Assembly: GCA_002359215.1 (NCBI GenBank) | Contig: DEMN01000012.1 | Coordinates: forward strand, 310,001-374,000 | Length of the DNA: 64,000 bases | Origin: Flavobacteriales bacterium UBA2669 | Lineage (GTDB): Bacteria > Bacteroidota > Bacteroidia > Flavobacteriales_E > Vicingaceae | Direction: 5' to 3' | In this document: positions 61,839 through 64,000 of the stretch, in pieces | How positions within the stretch are numbered: position 1 is the stretch's first letter | Layout of the letters: the number at the start of each line of letters is the position of its first letter | Position numbers and translations under genes: made by a program | Notes under the pieces: generated by a model | What the model saw: only the letters and a program-made list of their open reading frames with translations | What the model was told of the DNA's origin: nothing | The model's database searches: none

Positions 61839-63584
61839 ATGCCAATCTCCCCGTTAATAGAAGAAACCAATGTTTTCTCTTTCAGTATTCTTTCTGCTGG
61901 AAGTGAAATACCTTCTACCTATGAGATAATGTCAATGAATATAACGATGGGGATTAGTAAATTATCCAGTGCAGAAATTACAGTAAGAGACGGAAGCAGT
62001 GCGAGCCAAACATTTGAGGTAACAGACTCAGACACCTTTAAACCGGGTACCGAAATAGAAATTAAATTGGGCTATCAATCTAAAAATGATAGCATTTTTA
62101 AAGGAGTAGTGACCAAAGAAAGTATTACGGTAAGTGAAGGAAGTGTTTCTAGCTTGAAAATTAGTTGTAAAGACAAGGCAGAAGTGCTAACAATGAACAA
62201 AGAAAAAGCAACTTATTTAAAGAAAAAAGACAGTGAAATTATTCAAGAAATTATTGGAAATGTTTCTGGTTTAACAGCTGATGTTACAGCTACCACTTTG
62301 GTAAACGAAGAAATAGTTAAACCTAAAATATCAGATTGGGATTTTATTAATATGCTGGCAGAAAAAAACGGAATGATAGTGACAACCGATGCCGGCAAAG
62401 TAACAGTGGCTGTTCCTGATGTTTCAGCTACCCCCGAACTACAGATTCAGTTTGGATATGATATGATTGAGTTTGATTCTGAAATAAATGCAACAGAACA
62501 ATATTCAGGTGTAGAATGTAGTGCATTTGATCCGGCAACTCAAAAAATGATAACGGCAACAGCTAAAGATCCAACAGTAAATAAAGAAGGAGACCTTACA
62601 GGATCTACCTTGTCTTCCGTATTATCAGCAAACCCTTTAAAACTTACTAAATCAGCACCCTTACCTCAGGATGAATTACAAGCCTGGGCAGATGCTACAT
62701 TACAACGATTACGTCTATCTCAATTTACAGGAACTGTTACCTTTCATGGTTCACCCAAAGCAAAAGTTAATTCATTGATTAAACTGTTGGGATTAAGTGA
62801 TCGATTTAATGGCGATTCCTATATTTCAGGAATTACCCATAGCATTAGTGGTGATGGATGGACAACTACCGCAGAAATAGGAATGTCTTCCGAATCATTT
62901 GCAGAAAAGAACGAATTATTAAATCCCGGATCAGACGGAGTGAGTCCACCGGTGCATGGCTTACAAACCGGAATTGTAAAAAAAATAAATGCCGACCCAA
63001 ACAATGAGTTTAGAGTTCAGGTGCAACTGCCAATTTTAGGAGATGATAGTGACCCTATCTGGGCAAGATTGTCAACATTTTATGCGGGCAATACTTTTGG
63101 AGCTTATTTTATGCCGGAGGTAGATGATGAAGTCATCTTAGGTTTTATGGATGATAATCCATCCTATCCCATTATTTTAGGAAGTGTTTTTAGTAGTAAA
63201 ATTCCGGCCCCGGAAACACCTGATGAGAAGAACACCATTAAAACATTGATAACATCGAGCAAACTCCAATTAAAATTTGACGATGAAAACAAAGTGTTTA
63301 CAATTCTTACTCCCGGAGGAAATACCATGGTATTTAGCGATAAGGATAAAGGAATTACAGTAACCGACCAGAATAAGAATAAAATAGAAATGAAAGATGC
63401 TGGAATTACGCTCACAGATAAAAGCAACAATACAATAGAGATGACCAGCAGCGGAATAACAATCAACAGTAAATCTAAACTTACATTAAAAGCAGCCCAA
63501 GAAGTAGATGTTCAGGGAGCTTCCATTTCAGTAAGTGCAGATGGATCTACTGCAATAAAAGGATCAACAGTAGCAATAAATTAA
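61839..63584 (+). CDS. Spike/hub protein (VgrG-like, Pvc8-like)
   Basis: The 581-residue protein combines a gpD/gp27-like ring domain (about 10-370), a gp5-like OB domain ('HGLQTGIVKKINADPNNEFRVQVQLPILGDDSDPIWARLSTFYAGNTFGAYFMPEVDDEVILGFMDDNPSYPIILGSVFS', about 372-450) and a beta-helical needle with short repeats ('MVFSDKDKGITVTDQNKNKIEMKDAGITLTDKSNNTIEMTSSGITINSKS'). It trimerises as the puncturing spike. No catalytic extension is visible. A gp25-like gene follows two bases later. Confidence 0.92.
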   Translation: MPISPLIEETNVFSFSILSAGSEIPSTYEIMSMNITMGISKLSSAEITVRDGSSASQTFEVTDSDTFKPGTEIEIKLGYQSKNDSIFKGVVTKESITVSEGSVSSLKISCKDKAEVLTMNKEKATYLKKKDSEIIQEIIGNVSGLTADVTATTLVNEEIVKPKISDWDFINMLAEKNGMIVTTDAGKVTVAVPDVSATPELQIQFGYDMIEFDSEINATEQYSGVECSAFDPATQKMITATAKDPTVNKEGDLTGSTLSSVLSANPLKLTKSAPLPQDELQAWADATLQRLRLSQFTGTVTFHGSPKAKVNSLIKLLGLSDRFNGDSYISGITHSISGDGWTTTAEIGMSSESFAEKNELLNPGSDGVSPPVHGLQTGIVKKINADPNNEFRVQVQLPILGDDSDPIWARLSTFYAGNTFGAYFMPEVDDEVILGFMDDNPSYPIILGSVFSSKIPAPETPDEKNTIKTLITSSKLQLKFDDENKVFTILTPGGNTMVFSDKDKGITVTDQNKNKIEMKDAGITLTDKSNNTIEMTSSGITINSKSKLTLKAAQEVDVQGASISVSADGSTAIKGSTVAIN

Positions 63585-63586
63585 TT

Positions 63587-64000
63587 ATGGCAAAAAATAA
63601 TTCATTTTTAGGAAAAGGATGGAGCTTTCCACCCACATTTCATAACAACGGAATTGTTGGTGTGGAGATGGTAGAAAAAGAACAGGACATTAAACAATCA
63701 TTAGAAATATTGTTGAATACTACCAAAGGCGAAAGAATTATGTTACCCGAATACGGTTGTGATTTACAATCGTTTTTATTTGAATCGATTAACGATTCCA
63801 AAATGCATCTTTTGCAAGAAATGATTCGGTCAGCTATTCTTAATTATGAACCTAGAATAGAATTACATGAAGTTATTATTGATCATTCTAGTTATCAGGA
63901 TGGCATTATTCGGATTAAACTGGATTATACGATAGAAACGACCAATACCCGATTTAACCTGGTATTTCCTTACTATAAAGTAGAAGGAACAGGAATCCCA
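63587..64000 (+). CDS. Baseplate subunit, gp25/Pvc9-like (incomplete at the window end)
   Basis: The first 138 codons are present: 'NSFLGKGWSFPPTFHNNG', 'VEMVEKEQDIKQSLEILLNTTKGERIMLPEYGCDLQSFLFE', 'YEPRIELHEVIID' and 'GIIRIKLDYTIETTNTRFNLVFPYY'. This is the GPW/gp25 fold with the 'ERIMLPEYG' core that nucleates baseplate and sheath. The gene continues beyond 64000; further baseplate genes (J-like proteins), an AAA ATPase and fibres are expected there from known clusters. Confidence 0.9.
   Translation, partial: MAKNNSFLGKGWSFPPTFHNNGIVGVEMVEKEQDIKQSLEILLNTTKGERIMLPEYGCDLQSFLFESINDSKMHLLQEMIRSAILNYEPRIELHEVIIDHSSYQDGIIRIKLDYTIETTNTRFNLVFPYYKVEGTGIP

Noticed and set aside
54328..64000. Contractile tail genes as part of a prophage
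   Set aside because: No capsid, portal, terminase, integrase or lysis cassette is seen. The presence of DUF4255, DUF5908, two tube genes and a LysM hub gene in this order fits an eCIS/T6SS-iv cluster.

Overview
The window is AT-rich chromosomal DNA from a member of the Bacteroidota, probably the Flavobacteriales or a close relative. The evidence is: promoters of the TTG-N19-TAnnTTTG type, little use of Shine-Dalgarno sequences, proteins ending in type IX secretion (T9SS) type A sorting domains, a 3-coathanger stack domain, an AsmA protein with a long helical tail, a DUF3467 gene behind rpoC, and very large Rhs proteins of the kind found in this phylum. I cannot name the genus.

Layout. (1) 0.2-7.3 kb, housekeeping and envelope genes: AsmA-family protein, PorE-like OmpA protein, aroE, a XerC-type recombinase and hpf. 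(2) 7.4-21.25 kb, the translation/transcription core: tRNA-Thr(TGT), tRNA-Tyr, tRNA-Gly, tRNA-Thr(GGT), tuf, tRNA-Trp, secE, nusG, rplK, rplA, rplJ, rplL, rpoB, rpoC, a DUF3467 gene, then tRNA-Leu on the opposite strand. (3) 21.4-22.3 kb: a small outer-membrane beta-barrel protein and a 51-residue membrane protein. (4) 22.5-45.5 kb: two divergent stand-alone LytTR regulators, then a tightly packed run of about 22 kb on the plus strand. It encodes a small secreted repeat protein, a 12-repeat FG-GAP surface protein, an OmpH-like protein, a lipoprotein, a 2098-residue Rhs-like protein, a small secreted protein, and a 2757-residue Rhs protein with a JAMM-like C-terminal tip followed by an overlapping lipoprotein, the likely immunity gene. 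(5) 45.6-51.0 kb, mobile and decaying DNA: a truncated Rhs fragment, an IS1-type transposase, a RAYT transposase with REP-like hairpins, a T9SS-sorted propeller protein, and a truncated second RAYT copy. (6) 51.1-53.9 kb, minus strand: a fibre-like protein and a T9SS metzincin protease. (7) 54.3-64.0 kb: a contractile injection system (eCIS/T6SS-iv type) that runs off the window. It starts with a membrane-anchored GH18 protein and a small membrane protein, followed by a Pvc16/DUF4255 cap protein, an unknown protein, a sheath with an Ala-rich insertion, two tube proteins, a DUF5908 protein, a LysM hub protein, a spike protein and a gp25-like baseplate subunit.

The most striking observation links regions 4 and 7. 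The promoter region of the plus-strand LytTR gene (23081-23160) and that of the injection-system operon (54201-54280) match at 75 of 80 bases without gaps. Each contains two direct repeats, ACCGTTCAT-N12-ACCGTTAGT, which fit the LytTR binding consensus and spacing. Each is followed by TTG-N19-TACGTTTG and preceded, about 42 bases upstream, by the same AAGTATAAATACTT palindrome. This suggests that a LytTR regulator encoded here controls both its own Rhs/surface-protein operon and the contractile injection system.
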